DNA from: Kappaphycus alvarezii
Lineage: Eukaryota; Rhodophyta; Florideophyceae; Gigartinales; Solieriaceae
Length of the DNA stretch: 64,000 nt
Assembly (NCBI GenBank): GCA_002205965.3
Contig: NADL03000594.1
Location: 1,364,001 to 1,428,000, forward strand
Direction: 5' to 3'
A program made the position numbers and the translations under genes. Under the pieces are notes generated by a model. That model was not told the DNA's origin, made no database searches, and worked only from the letters and a program-made list of their open reading frames with translations. Position 1 is the first letter of the stretch, and the number at the start of each line of letters is the position of its first letter. This document shows positions 1 through 10,062 of the stretch, one piece after another.

Positions 1-823
1 CCATCGAGATATGATCTCCGCGCCATAATCTCTTGAAGGACGCGTATCGCATCCAAAATTCCCTGACTGCATCATTGACCACACCAATAAATCTCGTTTC
101 ATATATCATCGGGGATTCTGGGATTGACAGCGATGCAAAAAATATGAGTCCCCGCACACGATGCGATCTGTCTTCAGCCACGTTTGAAGAAGGCGGAGCG
201 TCAAAGCGGTAGTGTGACATAAATATTCTGTGAAGTCACGACGACGGCCACCCGTTTTCCCCAAGACAACCTCCATCCTTAACATTATTTCACACTTACC
301 ACACGCAGAAGCCTTCAATTCGCAGCTATTTTCGGGCTTTCTGTCATGATCACCGTAATGCGGAAGTCCTTTCTTGATCCAGTTCCCGCAAAGACCGTAC
401 TTCTTGCTGATACTTTCATCTAGACAGATGTGAGAAGATAACGTGACATACTGCCTACGGTGGTCATTGATAATCTTCAACATTTCACACACTAAAGACC
501 ATCTTGTGTGATCTAAAGGCCTTTATTCCATTTTAGAGTAGTGATTGAAGCAAATGTTCCCGAAATCACCGAAAATCTCCTGCGTGATATGATCTTTCCA
601 AAGCTTGGTCCTAGAATATATTTTGATCCATTCTCATTCCAGACTTCACGGAACCTAAAATTCTATACCTTTTCATCAGAATTAGAGCTCCAAATAACTT
701 AAATAACTCCCCAGACGAAACGTTCTGAGTTCCAATAGCATACAAATAGCATACAATTGCTCGTTTGTAACTTCTTGAATCATATTGGGGTGACGGAGCG
801 GAAACATGCTCATAAATGCTCAT
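1..823 (-). pseudogene. PiggyBac-like (DDE_Tnp_1_7) transposase remnant, cut by left window edge
   Basis: Reading right to left, 823-611 gives an N-terminal piece with GELFKLFGALILMKRYR, which resembles the helical start of the DDE_Tnp_1_7 domain. Then 492-106 gives the core: CLDES (first catalytic Asp region), WIKKGLPHYG, DRKPENSCE, a hydrophobic strand MLRMEVVLG and RIVCGDSYF (second catalytic Asp region). This order is that of the PiggyBac-type transposases common in oomycetes and algae. The next segment, RFIGVVNDAV, lies at 108-1 in a different frame, so the gene is broken by at least one frame change near 106 plus the gap at 493-610. The third catalytic Asp and the C-terminal Cys-rich finger would lie beyond the left edge. 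No terminal repeat could be recognised. Family assignment rests on motif order and is fairly secure; activity is very unlikely. Confidence 0.65.
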
Positions 824-2029
824 AAAGCATCTAAATGGCGATTATTCTCGTGAAGCACGACCATAAGTAAGGGTGGTATCAGAGTAGCCAATTATCTTGC
901 AGATTTTTCCGAACCATTTTCGTCAATCGGTTTGAACTCGTCCTGACTGGTTCACAGTCGCTCGTGAGCAATTACAGTTGCATCTGATTGATGCACCGTT
1001 GAATCATCTTAATTCCCATCCGAAGTAAACGGAGACGATGGTGAAACATCTAAATCTTGAATTTCACGTTCATTCGACAATTGAGAAGGTTTAACGTCCA
1101 CTAAAACGTCTGTTAGAGGTATTCCCGCTTTGATGTTGACAGTCTTCAGTGTGACGGTCTTGAAACGGTCGAGTATCTTCCAGTCTGCTTTCAATGACTT
1201 CCTCCTTCGCTCACTTAAAATGTCAATATGGACTGCAATGACGGTTCAACTGACCAATTTTGTCTGCCAAGCCGACTCATATAAGCGCTTAGACTCTGCC
1301 GCTGAACTGAGGGAGCTCGGCAGATAATTAGATTTCTGGAACGTTTCGTGGATCCATTTCTGGGAAGGAGAAATTAAAATAGAGGGCTTTCGCGTAAGAG
1401 AAAGTTGTTCCTGTGCTAAGCAGAGTTGCAATTCTCGAAAATTTTGTTTTGATCGAGTATCTCCATGCCTTCATGAACAAGTGGGGCCAAAGAAAAGTCG
1501 GCTAACGATTTTTTATTAAAAATTTCTATTAAGAATTGTCCTCACACGATGGCAATGGTCCTATAGTCACTAGGAGTATTGTAACAAATGCGAAAAATTT
1601 GCCTTTCTTTCTTCCTTATTCGAATTGACTCTTACAAATTAAAGGTGCTTACTTGATTACAGCGCAAAATAAACTTATGTGACTCATTTTGATGATTGAG
1701 TCCTAGAGGGATGATTAACTGTCAAAAATAAATGCAATTCCCAGTCCGACAGGTCAAATCCTGAGAGGTAGCTCAATATGTTGCCATTTGCCAAAGAAAC
1801 GGAGTTGGTAGATGTAAAACTATATCATTATCATCAAAACTGGCGAGGGAGGCGTGAGGGATTTTATTGAAGAAAATAAGGCCTGAGGCAGACTTTTTAA
1901 AAATTGTTGTTAAGTGTGCCACGATTAACCTATCATGAGGATACGGTAGGTTTACTTGTTCGGTCCTTCCAATGCTTTGATTATAAGTACATAGAACTTC
2001 CAACCTTTCCATTACTCGCACTAAACGAA
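824..2029. other. Stretch without recognised gene
   Basis: Short open frames of about 60 codons occur on both strands, but none resembles a known domain. The minus-strand frame at 1194-1009 and its neighbour at 1431-1246 could be the degraded N-terminal region of the PiggyBac-like gene to the left, since they have the same orientation. I cannot support this by motif. The stretch is AT-rich compared with the LINE that follows. Confidence 0.4.
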
Positions 2030-3616
2030 CTCTAACTAGTGTGGTCAACTTGCTAGCCAACAGGAAGGCTCCTGCGGCTATATCGGCATGGATCGCAAAT
2101 GCGCCGCTTACGGCGCTTCTAAAACTGGACGGAGGAATCAGACTGATCGCCGTGGGCGAGACCTTACGTCGCTTGGTGAGAAGATGTTTGCTGATTCGCA
2201 TTTCTGAAAAGGCTTCCGAATACTTTCAGCCACCACAGTTGGGAGTAGCAACGTCAGGAGGATCTGAGGCAGTTCTCCACGCTGTACGGCGACTTTGTGA
2301 GGAGCATGGAGAATTGGCATAGTATGCACTGTTAACAGTTGACCTTCAAGCCGCATTCAACCTGGTCAGCCGAAGTGCGTTGTTGAAGGAGGTCGAGCAG
2401 AAGTTCCCGGAGCACTTACCTTGGGTCAATTAAATGCACGCGTTAAACCAGGGTTAGCTGTGGTGTGGTGAGGATATTATCCGGAGCGTGGTAGGCGTGT
2501 AGCAAGGGGATCCTCTGGGTCCACTTTTATTCTCCCTTCTGCTGCAAAAAGTGACACGGGAACTGAAAAACGCCTGGAAAATGCGGCCGACACCACAGTC
2601 ACGTCTCCTCTGCTCCTTCAGCTATGGTACCTGGACGATGGGTGTATAGTTGGCACCCATGAAGCGATTCGTAGGGCACTACAATTCCTCTCTTCCGCGG
2701 AGGTGCGCGCTGTGGGTTTGCACCTCGGCATGGATAAGTGTGCCGTCTGGTGGAAACAGCCACCCCCCCGCCCGTCTGTTCAGCAGTCCTTCCCAGCCGA
2801 CCTTCGCCAGGACTATAGTGAAGGGACAAAAGTGCTCCTCGCCCCAATCGGATCGAACCTATTCGTGGAGCGCGAGATTTCAAAGCATGTTGCTTCGCTG
2901 AAGCCTCTCCTCAGCGCTTTGTTTACCTTCCATCTACTACTGACCTTCTTCGGCGTATGTCGCATTAACTACCTCCTACGTGTAGTTCCCCCTTATTCCA
3001 CTGCTAAAGGGGCTGGGGGATTCCGCTGTTGAGGCTACACTGCGGGAGTTGATGGGCGGGGTTCTAGACAGTAATACTTTTCGGGGATTGCAACTCCCTG
3101 TGGCGCCCTTCTGCCCCTCAAGCCAACTTATGGTATTGGGCTTCGTTCTGCGAAGCTCACTGCGGCGGCTGTGTTCCTTTCCTCCTGGCCCTCACGCGTG
3201 CCATTTGCTCTATCCTTCTGGAAGTGCTACTGAACACTGGTGTTCATTCATACAAATCCGCAGTTCGGGCGCACGACAACTGGAAGACACAAGTGGCACC
3301 CGAGAAGATGGTCCATTTCACGGCTATCGACTCAGTGCAGAGGTTTGGGCAGGGGCAACTCGTCCACCCAGTTGAGGAAAAAGCGTTTGATGCTATGCCG
3401 AATGGGGATGAGAGGACTGTTGCATTCCGAGCCTCGTTGTCAGTGGAGGGTTGCAAGGACTGGCTGTCATGCCAACTCGCTCCGGGGTTGGGTACCTACA
3501 TCTCGGACCGCAATTACAAGACGTAGTTGCATTTCTATTGCAGGGTACCACTGTTTCCTCCAGCTTCAAAATGCCACAAAGGGGGATGCACAACCCTCAC
3601 GGATGAGTATGGTGAG
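2030..3616 (+). mobile_element. LINE fragment: reverse transcriptase to start of C-terminal knuckle (5' and 3' truncated)
   Basis: The element copies itself by target-primed reverse transcription. Visible reverse transcriptase parts in order are: RLIAVGETLRRLVRR (2128-2178), motif A VDLQAAFNLVSR (2338-2373), motif B QGDPLGPLLFSLL (about 2505-2545) and motif C YLDD (2628-2639), followed by a thumb-like region to about 3030. Further on, 3224-3526 reads as the linker before the knuckle, and 3530-3610 carries CRVPLFPPASKCHKGGC with the start of the Cys/His knuckle (DEYG). There the element stops abruptly where the 278-bp repeat begins. Frame changes and stops separate these pieces. It resembles the LINEs at 8.1 and 44.2 kb but is clearly a different, diverged lineage (YLDD instead of YADD). 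The endonuclease part is missing. Confidence 0.75.
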
Positions 3617-3894
3617 TGATAGGGGTAAATCGGCGGGGGAAGAGATCCTCAGAACCAATTACCCTGAGAAGGAGGTGTTGCGAGCGACAAAAGTGCTACC
3701 GTGGTATTGTTGAACGAACAAAAGGGAGTGTATATAGAAGAGAGTTGAGGAAGCTACAAGCAAGTATAAAAGGGGCAGGGTCTACCACCTATGCTTAGTG
3801 ACTAGCGTAAAATAAATTCTTCTTGGGTCTGAAGTTGACTCTCAAATTCGTAGCTATTTGGGACTGGGCTTGAAGTTGTCTGCCAACTTCCTTT
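3617..3894 (+). repeat. 278-bp direct repeat, copy 1, promoter-like
   Basis: This segment recurs in the same orientation at 7047-7324, roughly nine-tenths identical by eye. It starts TGATAGGGGTAAAT and ends near GTCTGCCAACTTC. It contains TATATA at about 3730 and a TATA box-like GTATAAAAGGGG at about 3763. A small inverted repeat, GAAGTTGACTCTCAA, follows. It looks like an LTR or another element end with a core promoter, but no element coding region can be assigned to the pair. The left junction cuts the LINE to its left inside its coding region, so this repeat arrived after, or together with, loss of the LINE end. Confidence 0.6.
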
Positions 3895-4199
3895 ATGCTT
3901 TGTGTTTGACTTAACTTGTTGAGCGCCCCGCTCGGGTATGCTGGCTCCCAAGTAGTCCTACCATTTCATGCAAACAGCCCCTTATATAGAGTTTTCAACC
4001 CTCACATTCTGTTGCATCTATACAGTACCTATGTGCCAAATCTGCACCGCCATAGTACAGTGCAAAGCATCCCTCTAAAAATAATTAAAAATATAATTGT
4101 AAGTACAGTGAAAGCTCAGCCAGCGCAGCATGCCAACTCAGCCAGCGCAGCATGCCAAAGAATATCTACAGTTTTCATTATATCAGTGACCACGCGCTG
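3895..4199. other. Spacer with a 22-bp tandem duplication
   Basis: No gene is seen. The spacer holds CTTATATAGAG at about 3980, which may continue the promoter-like end of the preceding repeat. It also holds two perfect tandem copies of a 22-base unit starting CTCAGCCAGCGCAGCATGCC at 4115-4136 and 4137-4158. Confidence 0.6.
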
Positions 4200-4740
4200 T
4201 GCTGTGCCTATGGATCCACATGGGGGTGGCGGCATGACTCGCAGACACGTTTGTGCTGCAGATCTCTCCAAAGCTGCCCGACACCCTGTCCTTGAGCCGC
4301 CTCAACGCGGCCACGCAGTTCGCCCGGACATCAAGGCGCTTTGAGAGAACGGGGGGACAGACTTTTTCGAAGTAACTGTCATCCACCCATTGATCTCCGC
4401 CCGCCTTCCCTCCCTGGCGCGAAGCCCACTCAAGCCCCTTAACCGTGCCCGCCTTGGCAAGGACACTCGCTTTGCCGAGTTGATACGTTCAAAAGGCACT
4501 GGGCATCGCTTCATTGCCCTTCTACCTTCCACATTGGGGGGCTGGCACCCGGCTGCTCGGGACTTTGCGAAAAGGGTTGCGACCGGCATTGCTGCACGGG
4601 CGGCTGTTCCGATTGCTCTCGCAACGCAAACACTGTTCGCTGGTCAAGCGGCGAGGCTCGTCCAGAATAACGCCAGTTGTCTTCTGGAAGGGGTTTTGAG
4701 TGAGTCTTAATGTCGCAACGTGCAAGTTAGTATATTCCAG
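4200..4740 (+). mobile_element. LINE 3' fragment: restriction-like endonuclease domain
   Basis: This is a 5'-truncated copy. The frame from about 4200 reads HGGGGMTRRH, then DLSKAARHPVLEP and RPDIK. After one stop it continues with TDFFEV and, in the following frame, ALLPSTLGGWHPAARDF. RPDI, D(V/E)TV and the LGGWHP block are the conserved blocks of the PD-(D/E)XK-like endonuclease found at the C terminus of R2-type LINEs. The reading ends at the stop at 4708-4710. It is closely related in plan to the fragments at 5.1, 6.0-7.0 and 8.7 kb. At least one in-frame stop and one frame change are present, so it is non-functional. Confidence 0.75.
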
Positions 4741-4868
4741 AGTACCTCTGTTCTCATGGTATCTCCGTCCCTACGCAAGTTAGGCCTCTTCCCTGTTATG
4801 TTTAGTTCCACCCTGTTCCCCCCAATCTACCAGTCATCCGTTACAGTATAAACCCCTTTTTATACCAA

Positions 4869-4921
4869 CCCATTCAGGTAAACCCATTTTACCTGAAGTA
4901 AGCCCAATTTACCTGAATGGG
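4869..4921. repeat. Inverted repeat, 14-bp arms
   Basis: CCCATTCAGGTAAA at 4869-4882 is matched by its reverse complement at 4908-4921. The 25-base spacer itself contains a partial third copy (TTTTACCTGAAG). It lies in the spacer between two LINE fragments and could form a small hairpin; no function can be inferred. Confidence 0.7.
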
Positions 4922-5036
4922 TAAACCCAATTTAGCGCTACTCAGGGACGACTTCCCCCGCGTTGAGCACTTTCAGCGGCGTGGATTCAACAGACCACCT
5001 AAATCCCGCATATCGTATTAGCCTCGTGGATATCAA

Positions 5037-5114
5037 CGACCACATCTTCCATGCATTAAAATAACCCAAAAATTCCCCCTTTTCAATAAATTAAAATAAC
5101 CCAAAATTTCCCCC
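5037..5114 (-). repeat. Two adjoining copies of a recurrent element-end motif
   Basis: Read on the minus strand, 5079-5037 begins with GGGGGAATTTTTGGGTTATT and runs on through AATGCATGGAAGATGTGGTC. The partial copy 5114-5080 (GGGGGAAATTTTGGGTTATT) lies directly upstream of it. The same motif, in various states of decay, occurs at 34594-34636, 35052-35096, 46829-46871 and, partly, 5946-5980. The copies at 5.0 and 46.8 kb also share the following bases (ATATCCACGAGGCTAATACG). Confidence 0.65.
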
Positions 5115-5950
5115 ATGATCGTAGGGATGGGGAAATTTAGGGCATTGTTAATCCTGAGGACGCACATCAAGAGCAAAGACTTTTCCGTGTGGTTCCAGTA
5201 CTTTTGCCAGACCCCCTTATTCGCCCCAGTTACCCCTTGCCCCAAAGCAGGATGCCATGAAATGCTGGATATCTACGGGGACCACTTGCTACATTGTCGC
5301 TTTGGCTGCGAGCGGAATACTCGCCATAACAACCAGGTGACTTTACTGGGGAACGACCTTGCAAGAGCCGCCCGACGTCCATTCATCGAACCTCGTCTAC
5401 ACTACCAAAACAGGACGAGGCCGGATATCAGGGCGATGGGAGCCGCCGGTGGCACGGATTACTTCGACGTAACCTTTGTCAACCCGCTCGCTCCCTCCCA
5501 CGCAAGAGGCAGGGCTTTCAACCCACTCACAAGCCTCAACGCAGCTCACGCAGAGAAGCAGCGGAAATACCAAGGGTTCCTTGCTGAGCTGCATGGGAGA
5601 AACAGGCTGGTTCCTGTCCCCATCTCAACGCTTGGAGGTTGGCATCCGGCGGCGTTCTCCGCCGTCAAGGAACTCGCGAGAACCGTTGCCACCCGCGCAA
5701 TGGAACGGTTTTCGAAGGTTAGAGCTACAGCGGCACTCCGCTTTGACAGTAACCTCCAATGCCGCTTGTTTGCTGGCTGGCCTCCCTTCCACCTTCTGGT
5801 AGATTGGAGTGCCATCCACAGCTTTCGACGCATCGTACGGTTTCGCAATTGGCTTGACAATGATACGATATCTACGCTTCGGTACAAATTTACTGGATAC
5901 CAACCCACATATCTACCACAGTAAATTAACCCCCCATTTACACATTGTTA
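5115..5950 (+). mobile_element. LINE 3' fragment with knuckle and endonuclease in one open frame
   Basis: This is the best-preserved endonuclease end in the window: 269 codons without a stop (5115-5924). Reading in order it shows FSVWFQYFCQTPLF, the knuckle HEMLDIYGDHLLHC...GCERNTRH, DLARAARRPFIEP, RPDIRAMG, TDYFDVTFVNPLAP and VPVPISTLGGWHPAAF. These are the Cys/His knuckle and the PD-(D/E)XK endonuclease of R2-type LINEs, which nick the target before reverse transcription. The reverse transcriptase is absent, so this is a 5'-truncated insertion. The last 25 or so codons look less conserved and may already be 3' untranslated sequence. It meets the minus-strand LINE at about 5.95-6.0 kb tail to tail. 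Confidence 0.85.
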
Positions 5951-5979
5951 ATCCATGAAAAATGAGGTCAGCTGGGTTA

Positions 5980-7046
5980 TGTCGTGATATGTGTAAAAGC
6001 TCACAATGTAAACGACTGACGGGAAGCCGTCAAAACGTTAGAAAGCTGGCTGGAGGCCAGCCATCAGGCACGCCGCATTGGACATCGCTGCCGCTGCGGT
6101 ATGACGTTTGGTTAAGGCTCATTTGACCTTTGCGTAGGTCTCCCTTGCCCTCGTAACGACGTTGCGTGCGACGTCAGTTAGCAACGCGTGAGCGTCCGGG
6201 TGCCAACCTCCGAGGGTAGAGATAAGGACGGAACCAGCCTACTTCTGGCGGAAGACGCGATGAAGGATTCCTGTCTTCTGTGTTTCGCCGTTCTTGCTGC
6301 GTTGAGCGAGGTAAGCGGGTTGAAAGTCCTTACTCTCCTGTTCGAGGGCGCTAGAGGGTTGACGAAGGTGACATCGAAGAAGTCTGTTCCGCCAGTGCGT
6401 CCCATTGCAAGAATATCAGGTCTGGTGCGGTGGAGCTCTTCCCGCAGCTCGACGACTGGATGTCACGCAGCTTTTCCGAGCTCGCCATTCAGTAAACTGA
6501 CCTGACGGTCATGTCTTCGCGTCCTTTCGCCCCCGTGCAAGTACAAGAGATGGTCACCGAAACAGCTGAGAGTTTCGGGGCAGTTCCGTTTTGGGCATGG
6601 GCTTTGCGAAGGGAAAAGCGGGACATGGCAGTAGTATTGGAACCATATCGAGAATTCTCTTGAATCAATACTTGTCATAGGACCCGGAGATGGGGTACAG
6701 TAGACCCAATATTTCGCGCCGGGGAGTCCCTTAGAGGCACGGAAGCCTTTGCCGTCTGTTGTCGCCAAAATCGATCTCTTCCTGCACCCACTTGTGGATG
6801 GCGTCCGATAATGTCTTCCGCGATGGTGTTTTGTTTGAGCAGAAGGCATTGAAGGAGGGAATCCTGGATTGGGAGCAAGAGAGGGACCAAATCTGGTGCG
6901 CCTCCACGGTGTCTCGGTACGTTGCGAGATCCGCAATTGTCGCTGGAAGGAGGACTTTGCACAGCCTGTTGGACGCTGCGCTGGAGGCGAGGAAGGGTAG
7001 AGCTGCGATTGGCTTCGCCGAGGTGAGTCCAATTCTCTGTTATAGC
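5980..7046 (-). mobile_element. LINE 3' fragment (minus strand): linker, knuckle, endonuclease
   Basis: Read from 7046 leftward, the first part (7032-6463) contains SREFSIWFQYYCHVPLF, then the knuckle CPETLSCFGDHLLYLHGGERTRRHD and GELGKAA. After a stop, 6405-6178 gives MGRTGGTDFFDVTFVNPLAP, then a region of Ser/Arg and the remnant of the GGWHP block. The 3' tail, about 6100-5980, matches in part the tail of the minus-strand fragment at 8.7-9.3 kb (both contain GGCCAGCCATCA). Several frame changes separate the pieces. The element is 5'-truncated and its upstream border coincides with copy 2 of the 278-bp repeat. Confidence 0.75.
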
Positions 7047-7324
7047 TGATAGGGGTAAATCGGCGGGGGAAGAGATCTTCAGAACCAATTACCCTGAGAA
7101 GGAGGTGTTGCGAGCGAAAAAAGTGCTACCGTGGTATTGTTGAACGAACAAAAGGGAGTGTATATAGAAGAGAGTTGAGAAAGCTAAAAGCAAGTATAAA
7201 AGGGGCAGGGTCTACCACCGACGCTCTGCGACTAGCGTAAGAAAAAGTTTTCTTGGGTCTGAAGTTGACTCTCAACTTCCTACTACTCGGGACTTGGCTT
7301 GAAGTTGTCTGCCAACTTGCTTTA
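7047..7324 (+). repeat. 278-bp direct repeat, copy 2, promoter-like
   Basis: Second copy of the segment at 3617-3894, same orientation, with about two dozen differences concentrated in the last third. The TATA-like GTATAAAAGGGG is retained at about 7193. Distance to copy 1 is 3.4 kb, and everything between is LINE fragments. The two copies are either the ends of one element later filled with LINEs or two independent solo copies. The downstream sequence CGGCTTATATAGAC (about 7351) weakly resembles the CCTTATATAGAG after copy 1. Confidence 0.6.
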
Positions 7325-8059
7325 CCTCCACTAAAGGAAGCTGTTTACTCGGCTTATATAGACTTTTGGCTACCCCAAAAGTCTCAAACAAACATACTAA
7401 TAACCATAAAATGTATTCACGGTAATCGTGTGAACCAGAGAGACTATTAGGAGATATTTCCTCAAGGTAAATATCTAGGTGCCATACCCATGCCAGCCAC
7501 CCACCGGCCAGGGGTGGGAATTGGTGTGACCATTATATAGACCTTTCAGAATCACTCCTAGTATCACCCACAACCTGGAACTGTACTGACATCTACTATG
7601 ACAGCGTGTCCTAAAATGAAAAAATCAACCGACGAATTTGCCACACTCACCCAAATTAAAAATATCTTGCAAATTCAAAAACTGTAAAAATATCTTCCCA
7701 ATTCCGATACTGTATACAATCATGGTCCTCATTTAGATTTTTTTTCGTGTGCAAATTTGCGCACATCAATAGCTTTCTAGAGGAAATCGGCCTCACAGGC
7801 AACTGCAGTTCTCGGAATATTTGGTTGCTTGTGAAGCCAATTAACGCTAAGAAGCCATCACTGCGTAGGGATGACTTCAGCTTATCGAGGTACATCCGGT
7901 TACGTCTTAGCCATGTAGTCAGGACGTGCGCAGTCTCCAGTAGATACTGAATGCATTAAACTTCTCCAGTGTTTAGACGAGTGAGTCTTTACTGCATTAA
8001 ATATCTGAGGGTCCAGTGCAGGAACCGACTGTTTTGCCAGCTAAGTGCTAACCGGGTGG
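7325..8059. other. Stretch without recognised gene
   Basis: No open frame above about 80 codons, no recognisable domain and no clear repeat. AT-rich. A GC-rich patch near 7490-7530 (CCAGCCACCCACCGGCCAGG) is unexplained. Confidence 0.5.
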
Positions 8060-8721
8060 TCCACATCAACCACGTGCACAGGTGTGCAGGACACGATAGC
8101 ATTCGCAAGACACGACCAGATCGTTTGAAGCTGGAGTAACGGGCAAGGAGGTGCTCACCAAACTCATCGCAAGTCTTGCGAGAGGTGATCTACCGAGCTC
8201 TGTCCTCGCGCCCGTGGCTGCAGCAACTTTGCTGCCTCTTCGGGCCAAGCCTAACAATATCCGGCCTATCGCTATCGGCTCGATCCTCCGCCGCTTCGTG
8301 ACGAAGATGCAGCTACTAGCCGCTATTGACGACTCTCGTGCCTCTCTCGCGCCATTCCAAAAAGCAAATGGGATCAGGGCTGATATGGACGCAATTGTCC
8401 ACGACACGAGTATGCTGCTTCGACGTTTCTCTCGCTGCATCGACACCGCCACAGTCCTCATTGACGCGGAGAACGCTTTCAACCGCGTCGATCGTCAGTC
8501 CATGCTAGCTAGCTCGGCTGCCGTCACTTGCCCCACGTCTGGCCCTTTTCGTGAACATGGTGTACAGGCGGACACAACCTCAGTTGATCGTTTCACATCG
8601 TGACCATACAACCATCGTCAGTGTTCAAGGCACTCAGCAAGGGGACCCGGCCAGCATGCTCTTGTTCTCCCTCACGATCCAGCCACTCATCCGGCGGATC
8701 GCCGGGGGCACAGGTTTCATC

Positions 8722-8733
8722 CTGAACCAGTGG
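8722..8733. repeat. Target-site duplication of nested LINE, left copy
   Basis: CTGAACCAGTGG; the right copy is at 9303-9314. Both lie in what were the LNQW codons just before the YADD motif of the host LINE. The match to the unoccupied site at about 45183-45194 shows that the second copy was created on insertion. Confidence 0.9.
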
Positions 8734-9302
8734 GGGAAGGTTTGGGTGTTTTACTCTTGGAAGATATATCCGATCTATCCTATGGGTTTCCAGAAACCCA
8801 AAATCGACTTAAAAAGGGTATACCGACACAGTAATGGAGAAGGAACTACGCTCCCTAAAATGCTTCCTTCAGGCCAGCCATCAAGCAGGCCGCATTGGAC
8901 ATGACGGCTGCTGCAGCGTGCCTTTGGATCAAAACCCCGAACCTTTCCGTACGTCTCCAGTGCCCTCACGGCCACGTTCCTTGCCACGTCATTTAGCACT
9001 GCACATGCATCCGGGTGCCACCCTCCAAGAGTGGAGATTGGCACAGGCACGAGCCTACCTCTAGTGGAGGTCGCGATAAAGGATTGATATCTTCTCTGCT
9101 TTGCATTTCGCGCCGCATTCAGAGAGGACATCAGGTTGAAGGCCCTCACTCTCCTGTCGGAGGGAGCCAGGGGATTCACGAAGGTAACATCAAAAAAGTC
9201 GGTCCCTCCGCTGCTTCCCATTGCCTGGATGTCTGGTCTCGTGCGGTGGAGACCATGGCGTGGCTCTACAACAGGATGACGAGCAGCCCTTGCCAGGTCT
9301 TT
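8734..9302 (-). mobile_element. Nested 5'-truncated LINE insertion with target-site duplication
   Basis: Read leftward from 9302, this 569-bp insert starts within the codons for DLARAARHPVVEP and continues RPDIQAMG, TDFFDVTFVNPLAP, VPVPISTLGGWHPDAC and a short 3' tail ending near 8734. It therefore holds only the endonuclease domain, the hallmark of abortive target-primed reverse transcription. The 12 bases CTGAACCAGTGG flank it on both sides (8722-8733 and 9303-9314). The uninterrupted homologous site is seen once, at about 45183, in the LINE at 44.2 kb. The endonuclease frame is open over its whole length, in contrast to the older host LINE. Confidence 0.9.
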
Positions 9303-10062
9303 CTGAACCAGTGGTATGCTGACGACGGCACCCTGATGGGATCCCTGCCCGACCTTTGGCGTGACCTTCGCATCCTTCAAGACGAGGTACCTGCCTACGG
9401 CCTGCGCGTTAACACGGACAAAACTCGCATCTTCTGGCCCACTGTGCGACGAGCAGAGCGTGAAGCCTTTCGCCGTGAGGTCCGCCTCCAGGAGTGCTCC
9501 TCGGACGTGCGTGAACTTCTGGGGGCGCCTCTCGGCAACCGGGAGTTCACCGACTCGCTCCTCCGCGCAAAAATTGAAAGGTTCAGCCGCACTCTCAAGC
9601 TGCTCCACAAGGTCGCTGACCCTCGCGCACTCTATCACATGCATCGTGTCTTTACGTCAGCGTGTCTAGTAGACCATGTTTTCAAACTTGCCAATACGAC
9701 ACACGCTCGTGCCGCTGCCGAAGCTTTTGAAGACCTTCAACGGACGTACTTTACGCAGCATCATGGTATTACGCTGTCGGACGAAGCACAGTCGCAAGCT
9801 ACACTGCCCTTACGACTTGGTGGTCTCGGCTCCTCACTTATCGAACCATTCCTCCACGGTGCCGCTGCCGCAAGTCTCATCGATGCAGCACCTGCCCGTG
9901 TCAGGTCCAGGGCACACATCGGACCACGCTCAAGCGCCCTCACTTGCTCTCGATGCCGCCAAGATAAGTCTTTCTTCCTCCGCCAAGCTGCCGTTCCCAT
10001 GCGCGAGTTTGTCTTCCGCATACCCGGCCATCCCTACTTCGTCGACCTGGGTTCCTGTTGTA

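Larger units (their letters stand above)
8060..10062 (+). mobile_element. LINE reverse transcriptase copy interrupted by a younger LINE fragment
   Basis: The host copy reads GVTGKEVLTKLIASL, NIRPIAIGSILRRF (8256 on), motif A LIDAENAFNRVD (8458-8494) and, after a frame change, motif B TQQGDPASMLLF (8632-8667). At 8733 it is broken by a minus-strand LINE insertion and resumes at 9303 with LNQWYADDGTLMGSLPDL (motif C YADD at 9315-9326). An open frame then runs to about 10062 through the thumb and linker (GLRVNTDKTRIFWPTV, LPLRLGGLGSSLIEPFLHG, FFLRQAA, RIPGHPYFVDLGSC). The copy at 44.2 kb has the same order without the insertion. The element stops at about 10062 at the border of the copia element, so the knuckle and endonuclease are lost. 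Confidence 0.85.

Noticed and set aside
9015-9290. Plus-strand frame upstream of the LINE YADD motif
   Set aside because: This part is the antisense of the nested LINE; only the frame from 9303 belongs to the reverse transcriptase.
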